Positions 46,932 through 54,849 of a DNA stretch of 64,000 nt are shown piece by piece. The translations under genes and the position numbers were made by a program. Source of the stretch: JAJFUI01 sp963754135 (GTDB lineage Bacteria; Planctomycetota; Planctomycetia; Pirellulales; Thermoguttaceae); assembly GCA_963754135.1 (NCBI GenBank), contig CAVWEY010000005.1, positions 62,001 through 126,000 on the forward strand, written 5' to 3'. How positions within the stretch are numbered: the stretch's first letter is position 1; each line of letters begins with the position of its first letter. Below the pieces are notes generated by a model. It searched no databases. It was given only the letters and a program-made list of their open reading frames with translations, and was not told the origin of the DNA.

Positions 46932-47609
46932 ATGAAAGCAAGAGCCATATTGCTTGGCCAGACGATTCTACTGATCCTGCTCGTGACGCTTGGAAGGTAC
47001 GGTGTCGCGCGATTTCTCACGGGCCTGATCCATGACCCGCGGGCGCATGAGACGGCATACAGGGTGGCAAACTACGTCCTCGTCACTCTGTTTGCCCTGT
47101 CCATTCTCGCGATTGGTTCCCTGCTCACTCGTGCGTCCGGCAACCCCTATCGCTGGTTGGGGTTTTCGTGGGAGAAGTTCAGCTTGCTGTGGTTCCTGGC
47201 GATCGCCGCCCTATGGCTGCTGCCAAATGTCATTAACCCGCTGGTCGGCGGAGGCTGGAAGACGCCCGAGATCAGCCTGGCGCTGTTCCTGGCGGTCATT
47301 CTTGCGCCAGTTTTCGAGGAGGTCATCTTCCGGGGATGCCTCCAGGGCTCTCTGCACGACCTGATCCTAATCCGTGGTGTAACATCATGGCGTGGAATCG
47401 TGTTGGTCATCTTGATTCAATCTTTGCCCTTCTCGCTCGCGCATTTCGATTTGTTCCAACCCCGCACGATCCGGCTGATTCCCTTTGTCATGCATTTTGT
47501 TGGCGGCGCGTCGCTCGGTTTTCTGGCCTATCGAAACGCCTCGGTATGGCCCGGCGTGGCGGTGCATCTTCTCGGGAACGTGTCTGCAGCTGCAGCCATG
47601 AATGGATAG
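46932..47609 (+). CDS. CPBP-family intramembrane metalloprotease
   Basis: A 225-residue membrane protein with about seven helices and the CPBP (CAAX protease/bacteriocin-processing, ABI) motifs: Glu129-Glu130 and Arg134 in FEEVIFRGCLQG, His171 in LAHFD, and His212 in VHLLGN. The family cleaves membrane-proximal substrates such as prenylated peptides or anti-sigma factors. Start 46932 has no clear Shine-Dalgarno; TACAAT lies only about ten bases upstream, so a very short leader is possible. Its place between the sigma/anti-sigma genes and an aspartyl-protease-like gene suggests envelope signalling. Confidence 0.88.
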   Translation: MKARAILLGQTILLILLVTLGRYGVARFLTGLIHDPRAHETAYRVANYVLVTLFALSILAIGSLLTRASGNPYRWLGFSWEKFSLLWFLAIAALWLLPNVINPLVGGGWKTPEISLALFLAVILAPVFEEVIFRGCLQGSLHDLILIRGVTSWRGIVLVILIQSLPFSLAHFDLFQPRTIRLIPFVMHFVGGASLGFLAYRNASVWPGVAVHLLGNVSAAAAMNG

Positions 47610-47620
47610 CCGTTGCGGAG

Positions 47621-47679
47621 AATCCAGGACAATCTTTCGGGAAAAACAGCCGAGCGGCAATAGTCATGGTATGCGGCCC
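47621..47679 (+). promoter_or_regulatory. Upstream block of the aspartyl-protease-like gene, shared with 44450-44507
   Basis: 59 bases that repeat the block before the sigma gene, including GCGGCAATAGTCATGGTAT. It lies 95 bases before the GTG at 47774. Conservation between two unrelated genes argues for a common regulator. Confidence 0.5.
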
Positions 47680-47773
47680 CTTATGCAGAGCGCGCCGGGC
47701 TGCGGCAGGACGTTTCGAGCAGGTCTCCGTTCGAGGGAAACCACCGGTAAAATACTTTCAACGGGAGGAGATC

Positions 47774-50155
47774 GTGAAAAAGCCACTTTCATTCGCGTCA
47801 ATTACCGCGATGATGCTGGGGGTTGTTGCCGTTAGCGTCTGTCGGGCACAGCTTGCGGTAAAGGCCATCCCCATTTCGGAACAGCAGCGAAAGGCGATTG
47901 AGAAGTTGGTTGACAAGAGCATCAACCCGGCGAAATCCCTTGTTTCGTGGGCCCCGACGAGGCCGAGTCTGAGAAAGCCTGTTTCCGTGCCGCTGGAGAT
48001 CGTTGCCGGCCGTTTCTACTTACTGAAGATGAAACTCAACGGCGAGGACGTTCTGGCGTACATGGACTGGGGGGCGGGAACCCCGCTCGGCTTGCCCGCT
48101 AGCACGGTCCTGAGCGTCAAGGCACGCGTAGGCGCGGAACCCGTTGGGATGAGCACCTTGGGCGGGAAGGAGCATGGGCGGTGCGGAATTGTGCAGTCCG
48201 TGCGCGTTGGCGGAGCCGAGTTCACGAACGTGCCCTTCGTGATGTCGGGGCATGAGGTAGTCGTGGAATTCTGCAGCCTGCGACTGTTTCAAGGACAGGC
48301 GATCGTTGGCATGCCCTTCCTGGCGCCGTTTCGGAAATTTGGCGTCAACTTGAAAGACGGCCGCCTTTATCTCGGACATAATCCTCTTGAAACCGCTGGC
48401 GACGTTGCGACACCGAAGACCGCCCCCGTCGTCGTGATTCCCGTCGTGTACAAGAATAACGGCCTGCAGATTTCCCTGGACATCGAGGGCCAGAAACACA
48501 CCATGACTGTCGATCTCATTGGATGCCCCGGCGTTGTTCTCTTGGGGGCAGAGGCGGCAAAACGATTCAACCGGTCGCACAAGATGGTCGCGGCCGGCGA
48601 ATCCAGCGGATTTGGAGAAAAGGGAACCCTCAATTACCAAGGCGTCGCTTCGATTTTGGAAACGGGCGGTTATCGGCTGACCAATGTCCCGGTGAATACG
48701 GCGCCGATGCGCCCGCGTTGAAAGAAGCCGGCGTCGACGGAGTAGTGGGAACCGCATTCTTTGGTTCCAAACCCGTCGTGTGCGTGGACCTGGAGCGCAA
48801 GCGGCTCTATTTTCAGCCCGGAACGTCGGAGACAGAAGGTGCAAGGTCTGAAGCCGCAGCGCAAACACCCGCCGCCAGCGCCGACCCCGCCGTTCGATCC
48901 GTTCGCGAGCTCTCGGTGGTGCTATCCGGACGACGCCGTTCGGCCGGAGTTGCCGGCCGCGATATCGTTCAACAAAGACGCTGGCCGCGGGGAGAAGATC
49001 TACGTAACGGTCCGCCTCGAGGACAAGAAGGAATTGTTGTTGGGCGTGGATACCGGATCCGTCCTTACGTACTTGGACAAATCCTTGGAACCACGATTGG
49101 GAGAGCCCCTTGAGAAGCCGCGAGAAACGGAATTGGGGTGGTGGGGAAAAGAAGTCGTGGGCGTTTACCGGACGCCCAAGCTTTATCTTGGTAAGACCCA
49201 GTTGGCGACGGAAAACGGGTGGACTGGAAGCCAGGTTTTGACGACGGATATGAGCCGGCTCTCATCAGGCCACCGGTCGATGATGGGCCTTCTCGGCATG
49301 GACTGTCTGCACCACTATTGCATCCAATTCGACTTTGCTGCCGGGAAGATGCGCTTCCTCGATCCCGAACACACGGACCCCAAGGAGCTGGGCAAAGCAT
49401 TTCCTCTTTCTAACACTAGCGCTTGGGGCCACGTTACGGTTCGTGGAAGCCTGTTGGGCACTCCCGACTCGGACATGGTGCTTGATACCGGCTTGGGCCG
49501 TGACGGCGAGTTGCGTTCCAGATTGTTTCAGGAGGCGCTCCATGAAAAACGAGGGATTGTTTTCTTCCAGATGAAGGACCGTGCGGGTACGGGGAGAATG
49601 ATTCGTGAAGTCCGCTTCCCCGTCGGCGTTTTTGGAGGCGAGACCTATCCGGACCTCGTGCTGATGGAATGCTTCGGGGATTGCGATCTGATTGGCCTGC
49701 GATTTCTGGCACGCCACCTGGTCACCTTCAATTTCCCCAAACGGACGATGTACCTCAAACGCCTGCGCGATGACCCATTGCCGCCTCTCCCCTTGACCGC
49801 GGCCGAGATTCTGGCGAAGAATCGGGGGCTGACTCCCGAGCAACGGACCGAATCCAAGGCCGCAATGGAGGTGATGAAAAAGCGGTGGTGCGTCGCGGCC
49901 AAGGCTGCGGCCAAAGGCAATCCGCTCGCCATGGAACATGCAGCGTTGTACGAGCGCTACATAGACAAGTGCCGTGAGATGTTCGGGATTCTCGACGAGA
50001 TTGATGCGGCCAAGAAGGCCGGCGACGCCAAGAAGCAGGCTGCTGCCGAGAAAGCGCATGAGGCGATCGCCGCCGAGGTCAGCACGCTAATGCAACGCAT
50101 GGCGGCTTCTGCCGAACAGGCCAGTGCCGTACCTGCACCTGCCGCGAAAGGATAA
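47774..50155 (+). CDS. Exported protein with two aspartyl-protease-like domains, two frame breaks
   Basis: About 790 residues when joined. GTG 47774 follows GGAGGAG, and the N-terminus KKPLSFASITAMMLGVVAVS is a signal peptide. The first retropepsin-like domain has DWGAGTPLGLPA in place of the catalytic D(T/S)G and is probably inactive. The second has a proper GVDTGSVLTYLD with the Asp at 49049-49051, then VLDTGLGRDGE later. The frame must change near 48710 (after LTNVPVNT) and again near 48860-48890 (before FDPFASSRWCYPDD). A helical, Lys/Ala-rich tail ends it. The stop TAA at 50153 is the first part of a palindrome now split by an IS. It may be a secreted protease or a binding protein. Confidence 0.72.
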
Positions 50156-50167
50156 AGGGGTCGGGAG
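50152..50167. repeat. Left half of the palindrome split by the IS
   Basis: ATAAAGGGGTCGGGAG. Joined to the sequence after the IS (from 51854) it rebuilds perfect 20-base arms: ATAAAGGGGTCGGGAGTCTT and its reverse complement at 51881-51900. The TAA of the plus-strand gene is inside it. Confidence 0.85.
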
Positions 50168-51844
50168 CTATGCCGTTGCGCTTTTTCGTTGTGAAAGCAA
50201 TGCTAGCGTGGCGTAAATGATGTTGGGACGAACAAAAAGACTCCGTATCCTGGATGAGTCCACAACAAACCGGGCGGCAGGATCGCCGTCCGCATCCAGG
50301 AAAGGAGTCTGCCATGATCGTATTGGGCGTACCTCGGGAGGTCAAGTCGTTCTTTTCCAAAACCACGGCGAAGTGCTCCCGGCCCATCCAACGCGCCTTG
50401 GCTCCGATGGTGCTGGCCTTCCTCCTGGCTCCTCATCGACGCTGCCTCAAGACGATCGCGGGCGAGGTCCTGGGCGGTCGCTGTCACGCGGCCACGATCT
50501 CTCGCCGGCTGACCAACCCCCAATGGCGAACGCGGGATTGGTGTGTGGACCTGTACGACCGGCTCTTGGACAACGTGGATGCCTGGGAGCGACGACAGGC
50601 GAAAGGCAAGCGGCGGCAATGGATCGTGGCCATCGACACAACCTACCATGCCACGATGTCGGAGCAGATGGAAAACTTGATCCTCATGTCGAAGCGGCGG
50701 AATCCCGGCGGAAGAACACCCGCCAGCACGCCTTTCTGATGGGGCTGGTGCTGACCGACCGCGGCGCGCGGCTGCCTGTGCCGCGGAAGAGCTACTACAC
50801 GGCGGATTACTGCCGCAAACACAAGCGGCGCTTTCGGACGACGATCGACCTGGCGGCGGCTATGATCCGCGAACTGCGCGTGCCCGACGACGTGGACGTG
50901 ATCGTGACCTTCGACAGCGCCTTCGATGCCGGCGCGATCCACAAAGCGTGCCGAAAACGCCATTTTCACGCGGTCTTTCCGCTCGATCCGAATCGGGTGC
51001 TGGCCCGCACACCAGACCAGGACGCGGCGTTGGTCTCGGGCGACCCCGTGGTGGCCTGGACGCGGCGCTGGACACGGAAGGAGTTTGCCCTGCTCGACCT
51101 CGCGGTGGACAACGAAGACCACGTCTTCGCCCGTCGGCGACACGCCGACAACTTGCGAGTCAAGAAAACGAAGCGGCGGTACGCCGTCGCGGTGCGCCAA
51201 GCGACGGTCTCCAAGCTGGGCGACTGTCTGATCGTGGCGTCGTACAAGGAGAATCCGAAGGTGCAACTCTCGCCGGGCCAGTCGGCCGAGTGGTGGGCCT
51301 ACCATCGCGCCCCAGTTTCGTATCGCCGCGAAGACAGTCGCAAGCCGGCGCGTTGGCACCGCAAGGTGCTGGCTTGCACCGATCTGACGGCGACCGCCCG
51401 GCAGGTGATCGAGTGGTACGAAGTCCGCTGGCAGGTGGAACTGTTCTTCCGGGAATTGAAGAGTCGGATGCAGTTCGAGTGTTATGTGCTGATGAAGTTC
51501 GAGGCGGTGGAGCGTTACCTGGACATGCTGCTGATGGGGTTGTTGTTGCTGGAGCAGCAACGGCTGCGCGATATGCAGCGGGAGGGCGTGAAGATCGGAG
51601 CCGACTGGGTACAGGCCCGTGCGACGGACCGATTGCGGATGCTCGAATCGCTCTGCCAGCGATGGAACGTCGCGTGGATCGAGCATCGTCTGCGTACCGT
51701 TGGCGGGCGGTGTCGCCTGCTCCGCGAACTGCGTCGTCAGACTCCTTGCCAGGTCGCATAAGGCAAACATCGCACAACCGCCCTCAAATACCGAGAAACC
51801 AAGGCGTTTCACAACGATTCACCGAAAAAAGCGCAACGGCATAG
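50168..51844 (+). mobile_element. IS4-family insertion sequence (1677 bases) with 9-base target duplication
   Basis: Terminal inverted repeats CTATGCCGTTGCGCTTTTTCG (50168-50188) and its reverse complement with one extra A (51823-51844) bound the element. The nine bases GGTCGGGAG occur directly outside both ends (50159-50167 and 51845-51853), a target-site duplication. It carries one DDE transposase. The target was a palindrome lying exactly between two convergent genes. Confidence 0.9.
50314..51761 (+). CDS. IS4-family DDE transposase, one frame break
   Basis: About 480 residues in two frames. The first (from ATG 50314, AAAGGAG upstream) reads to WIVAIDTTYHATMSEQMENL with the first catalytic Asp. 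The second supplies IVTFDSAFDAGAIH with the second Asp and WYEVRWQVELFFRELKS with the Y-2-R-3-E-6-K signature of IS4, which includes the catalytic Glu. The frame changes near 50700, between RRNPGG and RKNTRQHAF. No slippery sequence is seen there, so the copy is probably inactive or misread rather than using programmed frameshifting. Confidence 0.85.
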
Positions 51845-51900
51845 GGTCGGGAGTCTTTGTTGGCAATATTGGCAGGGACTAAGACTCCCGACCCCTTTAT
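51845..51900. repeat. Right half of the palindrome split by the IS
   Basis: It begins with the duplicated GGTCGGGAG and ends in AAGACTCCCGACCCCTTTAT. The stop codon of the minus-strand gene (51897-51899) lies in its right arm. Confidence 0.85.
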
Positions 51901-52100
51901 TGCCCCCCGATCAACCGGCTGGCGCGGTCTGCATCCTCCGCCCAGATGACAACCTGCCAAGCGCCGGCACACGCGCCGACGAAGCCGGCGAGTTGCCCGC
52001 CGCAGGCGCTGGCCATGAAGATCAGCATCGACCGCAGGGTGAACTGGATGGGCGGCCCCTGCCCGCGGGCCCGCGGCCTGGGGTTGTCGGGCGACGGCAT
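51897..52100 (-). CDS. Small planctomycete membrane protein with 'FTLRSMLIFM' motif
   Basis: A 67-residue protein: a basic Pro-rich start, then IQFTLRSMLIFMASACGGQL and AGFVGACAGAWQVVIWAED. The 'F(S/T)LR(S/T)(L/M)L' entry into a hydrophobic stretch is a hallmark of many small planctomycete membrane proteins. Its stop codon lies in the palindrome arm at 51881-51900. Function unknown. The ribosome site is weak. Confidence 0.6.
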   Translation of the reverse strand: MPSPDNPRPRARGQGPPIQFTLRSMLIFMASACGGQLAGFVGACAGAWQVVIWAEDADRASRLIGGQ

Positions 52101-52204
52101 GGATCACAGCCTCCTGCCCAACAACGTACCTTGAGCGGACCGGTCCTGCAAGAGCCTGGGCAGCTTGTCCGGCCGCAAATGGCCGGGTTGGGGGGGTTTC
52201 TTGC

Positions 52205-52270
52205 CAATGTAGTCCGCACACGCCGTGTGCGGACAGCACGGCCGGCACACGGCGTGTGCCGGCTACAATG
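52205..52270. repeat. Palindromic repeat, 'GTCCGCACACGC' type, upstream of the ThuA gene
   Basis: The second copy of the 66-base element found in the histidine kinase at 24961-25026. The two differ at only a few positions, in the centre and near the end. It ends six bases before the -35 box of the next promoter. Confidence 0.85.
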
Positions 52271-52276
52271 GGTTTC

Positions 52277-52305
52277 TTGGCAACCGGGGCGGGGCCGGGT
52301 ATAAT
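52277..52305 (+). promoter_or_regulatory. Sigma-70-type promoter of the ThuA gene
   Basis: TTGGCA (52277-52282), 17-base spacer, perfect TATAAT (52300-52305), 69 bases before the ATG. This is the best promoter in the window. Confidence 0.8.
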
Positions 52306-52374
52306 AGCCGCGTTTCCCGCCCGCGTTCTCAACCCCCAATAACACCCACCCCCTTGATTTCGGAGACTTCCATT

Positions 52375-53244
52375 ATGAAACGCCGTGAAATGTTGCTGAC
52401 GGCCGGAGCGGCCGTGGTTGGGCTGTCGGCCCTTCCCTTGCGTTGGGTCGCCGCCGCCGAGAAGAAGCAGAAGGTGCTCTACTTCACCCGCAGCGCAGGC
52501 TATGTCCATTCCGTGGTCGACCGCCACGGCAAGCCGCTGGCCTACAGCGAGAAGATTCTCGTCGAGCTTGGCGGGAAGAACGGCATTGAAGTCGTGTGCA
52601 GCCAGGACGGCGCGGTCTTCGACGGCGATCTCGACCAGTTCGACGCCTTCGTCTTCTACACCTCCGGCAAGCTGACCAGCAAGGGCGACCATCCGCAGCC
52701 GGGCGAGCCGATGTCGGCCGAGGGAAAGAAGAGGCTCCTGGCGGCCGTCGCCGCCGGCAAGGGCTTCGTGGGCCTCCACGCCGCCAGCGATTCGTTCCGC
52801 CTGCCCGGCGGGGCAATTGATCCGTACATCGCCATGCTGGGCGGCGAGTTCCTCACCCACCAGTCGCAACAGAAGGCCATGATGAAGGTGGCCGATCCGA
52901 AGTTCCCCGGCATGGCCGGGCTGGGCGACGGCTTCAAGATGTGGGAAGAGTGGTACGCCTTCTGCAAGTTCGCCCCCGACCTGCACGTGGTCTTGGTGCA
53001 GGAGACGGCCGCCATGCACAACCCGGCCTACCAGCGGCCGCCCTATCCGGCCACCTGGGCCAGGATGCAGCAGAAAGGCCGCGTCTTCTACACCTCGATG
53101 GGCCACCGCGAGGACGTCTGGACCAATCCCAAGTTCCAAGAGGTGCTGCTGGGCGGCATCAACTGGGCGCTGGGCAATGCCGAGGCCGACGTGACGCCCA
53201 ACATTGCCCAGGTCACGCCGGGAGCGAACGAGCTGAAGAAATAG
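52375..53244 (+). CDS. ThuA-domain exported protein
   Basis: A 289-residue protein with a Tat-like signal (MKRREMLLTAGAAVVGLSAL). A ThuA/glutamine-amidotransferase-like fold follows: KVLYFTRSAGYVHSVVDRHG, then FDAFVFYTSGK, GFVGLHAASDSF, LGGEFLTHQ and a closing GRVFYTSMGHREDVWTNPKF. ThuA-like proteins are abundant in planctomycetes and are linked to trehalose or other sugar use, but their reaction is not settled. GGAG precedes the ATG at 52375. A single-gene unit with its own strong promoter. Confidence 0.9.
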   Translation: MKRREMLLTAGAAVVGLSALPLRWVAAAEKKQKVLYFTRSAGYVHSVVDRHGKPLAYSEKILVELGGKNGIEVVCSQDGAVFDGDLDQFDAFVFYTSGKLTSKGDHPQPGEPMSAEGKKRLLAAVAAGKGFVGLHAASDSFRLPGGAIDPYIAMLGGEFLTHQSQQKAMMKVADPKFPGMAGLGDGFKMWEEWYAFCKFAPDLHVVLVQETAAMHNPAYQRPPYPATWARMQQKGRVFYTSMGHREDVWTNPKFQEVLLGGINWALGNAEADVTPNIAQVTPGANELKK

Positions 53245-53358
53245 TGCGGACTACTTCCCGCCGCACAATAGCCCGCAATAGCCCGCTGGGCCATTGCCCC
53301 ACGGAAACCGGCACGATAGGATTTAGGGGGAGTAAAATTTACTTTAGGGAGCCGTATC

Positions 53359-53649
53359 ATGAAACTCAATGTTCCTGCGTTTGGGCTGGCCTGTGGCCTG
53401 CTGTGGGGGGTGGGCGTCTTCTGCCTGGCCTGGTGGGTGATGGCCTTCGAGGGCGTGACCCACGATCTTATGGTCCTGGGCCATCTTTATCGCGGCTTCG
53501 AGATCTCGCCCCAGGGGAGCGTGATCGGACTGGTGTGGGGGATCTGCGACGGCTTCGTGGGCGGAGCACTTCTGGCCTGGCTCTACAACCGCCTCTTGCA
53601 GTGCGCGTGCGGTTGTGGCCCAAAGCACGAGCCTGAGCAACACCAGTGA
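53359..53649 (+). CDS. Small membrane protein of the 'bacteriophage holin'-annotated type
   Basis: A 96-residue protein with two membrane segments: VPAFGLACGLLWGVGVFCLAW and SVIGLVWGICDGFVGGALLAW. A Cys/His-rich tail (CACGCGPKHEPEQHQ) follows. Similar small proteins in bacterial genomes are often labelled phage holin, but no phage genes are near, so lysis is unlikely. GGGAG precedes the ATG. It is probably an ordinary inner-membrane protein of unknown role. Confidence 0.7.
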   Translation: MKLNVPAFGLACGLLWGVGVFCLAWWVMAFEGVTHDLMVLGHLYRGFEISPQGSVIGLVWGICDGFVGGALLAWLYNRLLQCACGCGPKHEPEQHQ

Positions 53650-53673
53650 CCGGTCGACCCCGGGGAGGGGGCC

Positions 53674-53762
53674 GGGGTCAGACCGTGATTAGTGAATAGC
53701 GGGTGTCGGTTTTCCGTTGGAACAACGATTTCTCGCCGCTAATCACCTCATGGTCTGACCCC
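53674..53762. repeat. Palindromic repeat, 'GGGGTCAGACC' type, left of the RAYT
   Basis: GGGGTCAGACCGTGATTAG at one end and TGGTCTGACCCC at the other, with GCGG/CCGC-bounded inner parts. It is 89 bases long and matches the element at 54750-54839. Confidence 0.88.
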
Positions 53763-53798
53763 ACTTGCCCCTTCCGGCTAGTTGGCTAGAATCCCAAT

Positions 53799-54767
53799 AT
53801 GGCCAGACCGTTGAGGATCGAATTCGCCGGTGGCCTCTATCACGTCATGTCGCGGGGCAACGAGCGGCAGCCGATCGTCCGCGACGACACCGACCGGCGT
53901 AAACGTCTCGACTGGCTTCGCCGCACAATCGAGACCTACGGCTGGCGGCTGTACGCCTTTGCTCTCATGGTTAATCACGAACACCTTTTCGTGCAAACGC
54001 CCGAGCCGAATCTGTCGGCGGGTATGCAGTTTCTCAACGGCAGCTACACCGGGTATTTCAACGACCGGCATCGTCGGGTTGGGCATCTATTCCAGGGGCG
54101 GTTCAAATCGCAACTGGTTGATGAGGAAGGCTATTACCATGAAGTCAGCCGGTACATTCATCTGAACCCGGTGCGAGCGGGCATTGTTGCGCAACCGGAG
54201 ATGTACCCCTGGAGCAGCTTCCCCGGCTATCAGTGGGCCAACCGGCAACTTCCGTGGGTGGCGTATGACCGCGTGCTGCGAGAGTTCGGGCGCGACGCGG
54301 CTGAAGCCCGCCGCGCATACGCCCGCTTTGTCCGCGCGGCGACCCGCGACGGTGTCGAATCCCCCTTTGCTCGCGCCGTGGGCGGGGTAATCCTCGGCGG
54401 CGAGGCGTTTGTGGCGCGTGTGCGAGCTTTGCTGGCAGAGCAGCCTCCCGATCCAGAGTTGCCTGAGTTGGAAGAACTGCGCTCCCGGCCCACGCTGGAA
54501 CAGATTGTCACCGTGGTCGGAGAGCGTTTTGGGCAAGACGGCTCGGCATGGCTGCCCGGCAAACGAGCCGACGACGCCGGCCGGGCCGTCGCCGCCTACT
54601 TGGCCCGAAGGCAATTCGGCTATTCCGCCGGCGCGGTGGCCCGCGCTTTGGGCTATCGCGACCATAGCGGCGTGAGCCGGGCGGTTGCCCGCGTGGAAGC
54701 CGCCGGCGCATCCCTGCGAACTACGATCACGGACCTTGCCCGCACCCTGGGGTCAGACCGTGATTAG
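53799..54767 (+). CDS. REP-associated Y1 transposase (RAYT), intact, with DnaA-like C-terminal domain
   Basis: A 322-residue protein. Y1/RAYT features: MARPLRIEFAGGLYHVMSRG at the N-terminus, the HUH motif with His60 and His62 (VNHEHLFVQTP), Tyr83/Tyr86 in the catalytic helix (SYTGYFNDRHRRVGHLFQGR) and YIHLNPVRAGIV. A C-terminal region (about 265-310) with ARRQFGYSAGAVARALGYRD and HSGVSRAVARVE resembles the DNA-binding domain IV of DnaA. The last codons (TLGSDRD and stop) are provided by the downstream palindrome. The gene lies exactly between two near-identical palindromes, its likely substrates. It appears functional. Confidence 0.92.
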   Translation: MARPLRIEFAGGLYHVMSRGNERQPIVRDDTDRRKRLDWLRRTIETYGWRLYAFALMVNHEHLFVQTPEPNLSAGMQFLNGSYTGYFNDRHRRVGHLFQGRFKSQLVDEEGYYHEVSRYIHLNPVRAGIVAQPEMYPWSSFPGYQWANRQLPWVAYDRVLREFGRDAAEARRAYARFVRAATRDGVESPFARAVGGVILGGEAFVARVRALLAEQPPDPELPELEELRSRPTLEQIVTVVGERFGQDGSAWLPGKRADDAGRAVAAYLARRQFGYSAGAVARALGYRDHSGVSRAVARVEAAGASLRTTITDLARTLGSDRD

Positions 54768-54839
54768 TGATTAGCGGGCGTCGATTTCACGTTTGGACAA
54801 CGGTTTCTTCCCGCTAATCACTAATCACGGTCTGACCCC
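54750..54839. repeat. Palindromic repeat, 'GGGGTCAGACC' type, right of the RAYT
   Basis: 90 bases, GGGGTCAGACCGTGATTAGT to ACGGTCTGACCCC. It overlaps the end of the RAYT frame and stops ten bases before the aceE start, so it fills the whole upstream region of that gene. Confidence 0.88.
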
Positions 54840-54849
54840 ATGCCCGACC

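Noticed and set aside
46011..47609. A 532-codon frame running through the exported protein into the CPBP gene
   Set aside because: Its first half is a shadow of the gene at 45857. The real CPBP protein begins at 46932.
50690..50720. Programmed frameshift in the IS4 transposase
   Set aside because: No slippery heptamer near the break, and IS4 transposases are normally made from one frame.
53359..53649. Phage lysis gene
   Set aside because: The holin label of such proteins is weak, and no endolysin or other phage gene is nearby.
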